From Holothuria scabra (lineage: Eukaryota; Echinodermata; Holothuroidea; Aspidochirotida; Holothuriidae): DNA of 64,000 nt. The position numbers were made by a program, and so were the translations under genes. Each line of letters starts with the position of its first letter. The first letter of the stretch is position 1. Below the pieces are notes generated by a model, which ran no database searches, was not told the DNA's origin, and saw nothing but the letters and a program-made list of their open reading frames with translations. The DNA lies in the NCBI GenBank assembly GCA_037179385.1, contig CM074200.1, forward strand, positions 29,515,884-29,579,883, in the 5' to 3' direction. Below, piece by piece: positions 62,401 to 64,000 of the stretch.

Positions 62401-64000
62401 TCTACAGGGTGTTCTCCCTTTTACCAATCTTGATCTCTTGTTTAACACACTCTCATTAATGCCGTAAAGTTATAATGAAATATTTTTTTAACGTAAGTCA
62501 GACTCGAATCCAAACATTTACTAATGGAGGGGGAGCTGAAAGTCCTATTAAATTCGTTCACGGTTAACATTTTGCCAATTGCGCATGTTTGTTATGAAGA
62601 AAAAAGGGTGTGTGGCCGGGTGAGTCCACCTGGACCAGTACTTGTAGCCACAAGTAACAAAAAAAAAATTGTCAGATGTTTCGTTTTTGTAGTTTAATTC
62701 ACATGTTCCCTTCATTTATGACCATACAGAATGTAAGTAGTTTGGTAAGTGCGTGTAATAAGTGTATCCCATAATTTTGTGAGAAAAATTATTAAGGCTA
62801 CATCTATAGTATGTACAATATCATCAAGTTTCTTTTAAACAAAAATCTAATCATTCTTCTTTTTACCTCTCTTTATTGCAGTTTTACCGAATGTTTTTCT
62901 TTTGCACAATGGAAGTAAAGTATTAATTGATGAAGTGTATGTAGAGAGAAATGAAATTGCTAATATTACTTGCTATGCGGAAGGATCCAGACCTCCGACG
63001 AAGCTTTCATGGGAAGGCATTTATGATCATTTAGCATCATCTACACAAGAACGACATAATGTAAAAAACGCAACGTTTGATACTCTAACAACTTTGATTA
63101 TATCACCCAAGAAAGACGTTGAGACAATCAGATGCAAAAGTTCAATCCTTGAAATTAATGAAAATATTACGGTTGATTTGACGATTCATAGCTACGGTAA
63201 GTTGAAGACCATGTATTACGATATATAAGTAAACAAGAGGTAACGGAACATGTGTCGAATTATAGGGTACTGTTTTTCAGAACACAATTCACTCCTTTTG
63301 AATTAAGTAAAATATCCTACATGCATACAAATGACACATATTTGATATTTCTGCAAATAAACACTTTCAGCAATCCAGATACCGCTCTGGTGAACTTAAG
63401 TCAAAGAAAAGTGTTTTGGCTATAATTAGCTTACTTCATAAGCTTATGTAAGAGTTATATTTTATCTGTAATATTTATTTTAAATAAGGTACGATTGTCT
63501 TAAAATTGCAGAACAAAATTTATCCTAATCTGAAAGTCGTAAAAATGTTAGGTAGCATGAATGTCATACAAATTGAATTGAAATGAAATTTCAAGGTAAT
63601 ACTTTCCCTAGTCGTAAATAGAAATGACCAAAACGTTGCTAAAAGGTTTATCATAACATTTAAGAAATATTTTCGTGAAGTGTTTCCAACCATTTTCAGA
63701 ACTGATAATTTCTTTACTTTCTCAGTGTTAGGAAGGCCGTCTATAACTCTCAACGGTAAATCATTGGATAGTATACCCATCAAAGGAAACGATAGTGTTA
63801 CCCTAGTTTGTAGTGATGGCGACTCTGAACCAAAACCAACCTTATCGTGGAAAATAAACGGAATCGTACCAAAATCGGAAGTTTTTCAATCAATTGGCTC
63901 ATCCAATTTGGTGTTTCAACCCAAACACAATGACTTCGTTGAGTGTTTAAGCTACCTTGACAAACCAAACATCACTCTCGTGACTAACGTTAGCTTTCAT
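59049..64000 (+). CDS. Gene 3 (partial): Ig-domain receptor paralogous to gene 1, runs off the window
   Basis: Three Ig exons are visible: 59049-59417 (369 nt), 62882-63196 (315 nt) and 63726 to the window end. The third should end about 4 nt past the edge if it matches gene 1. All are phase 1-1. By eye Ig1 differs from gene 1 at only about 19 of 122 residues, and Ig2 is nearly identical, so genes 1 and 3 are recent duplicates. The Ig1 donor is GTTAGC, weaker than GTAAAT in gene 1. The Ig1-Ig2 intron is about 3.5 kb, against 1.6 kb in gene 1, and holds a MITE. The membrane and kinase-like parts, if present, lie outside the window. Confidence 0.85.
59768..60009. mobile_element. 242-bp MITE, AGTCACTCTCT ends, in gene 3 intron
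   Basis: AGTCACTCTCT on the left equals the reverse of AGAGAGTGACT on the right. Inside are many GAGTGAATT / GGGTGAAT units. The target duplication is unclear. Confidence 0.65.
60010..62881. other. Gene 3 intron between Ig1 and Ig2
   Basis: AT-rich, with a C run near 61112. No Ig-like exon or relic seen by eye. Confidence 0.5.
62882..63196 (+). CDS. Gene 3 exon: Ig-like domain 2
   Basis: Acceptor TTATTGCAG, donor GGTAAGT. It reads LPNVFLLHNGSKVLIDEVYV and continues through ITCYAEGSRPPTKLSWEG to ETIRCKSSI. It has the same 315 nt as gene 1 Ig2. Confidence 0.9.
63726..64000 (+). CDS. Gene 3 exon: Ig-like domain 3 (cut by window end)
   Basis: Acceptor TTCTCAG, then LGRPSITLNGKSLD. Cys is in VTLVCSDGDSEPKP and the second Cys in DFVECLSYLDKPN. 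275 of the expected 279 nt are inside the window. Confidence 0.88.

Noticed and set aside
1..64000. CRISPR-like arrays because of the regular 20-bp TTCGA spacing
   Set aside because: Cores are only 5-7 bp, spacers 13-16 bp, and the genome is eukaryotic with introns.

Overview
This is eukaryotic, AT-rich, intron-rich and transposon-laden DNA with GT-AG splicing. It looks like a marine invertebrate. An echinoderm such as a sea cucumber would fit, but the sequence alone does not settle the species. I see no bacterial, plasmid or CRISPR features. Most open frames here are chance frames; coding sequence was found by joining short exons whose splice phases agree.

The window holds a tandem array of at least three paralogous, plus-strand genes for single-pass membrane proteins built like receptor tyrosine kinases: extracellular immunoglobulin (Ig) domains, a transmembrane helix, and a cytoplasmic kinase fold. 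Gene 1 (17,959-28,491) is read through 16 phase-consistent exons: three Ig domains, the membrane helix, juxtamembrane exons, the kinase fold and a tail with a YVHM motif. Gene 2 (37,120-46,043) has 12 phase-consistent exons, only one Ig domain, and a clearer kinase N-lobe. Gene 3 (59,049 to the window end) shows Ig1, Ig2 and nearly all of Ig3. First exons (signal peptide, start codon) were not found for any gene.

The main finding is that both readable kinase domains lack catalytic residues. HRD is HPA (gene 2) or HPG (gene 1), the catalytic-loop Asn is Lys, and DFG is DFW or DFC. Gene 1 has also lost the beta-3 lysine and the glycine loop. C-lobe features (APE-like motif, SDVW, the LRPT/ERPD region) are kept, and the reading frames are intact over many exons. 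This points to selected pseudokinase receptors rather than dead genes. They probably signal as binding or docking receptors.

Layout: 1-4,640 is one copy of a segmental duplication whose other copy (55,080-57,850) lies just upstream of gene 3. 4,640-17,958 is noncoding with many repeats. 17,959-28,491 is gene 1. 28,492-37,119 is intergenic with SINEs and DNA-transposon derivatives. 37,120-46,043 is gene 2. 46,044-55,080 is intergenic and mostly featureless. 55,080-59,048 is the duplicated 5' flank. 59,049-64,000 is gene 3, partial. Each gene has in its 5' flank a block carrying TTCGA cores repeated every 20-21 bp. Repeats include a tRNA-derived SINE family, several MITE families with recognisable target-site duplications (TTAA, TTA, TA, AT), two cases of a MITE nested in a SINE, a large fold-back inverted repeat, and relic Ig exons inside gene 1.
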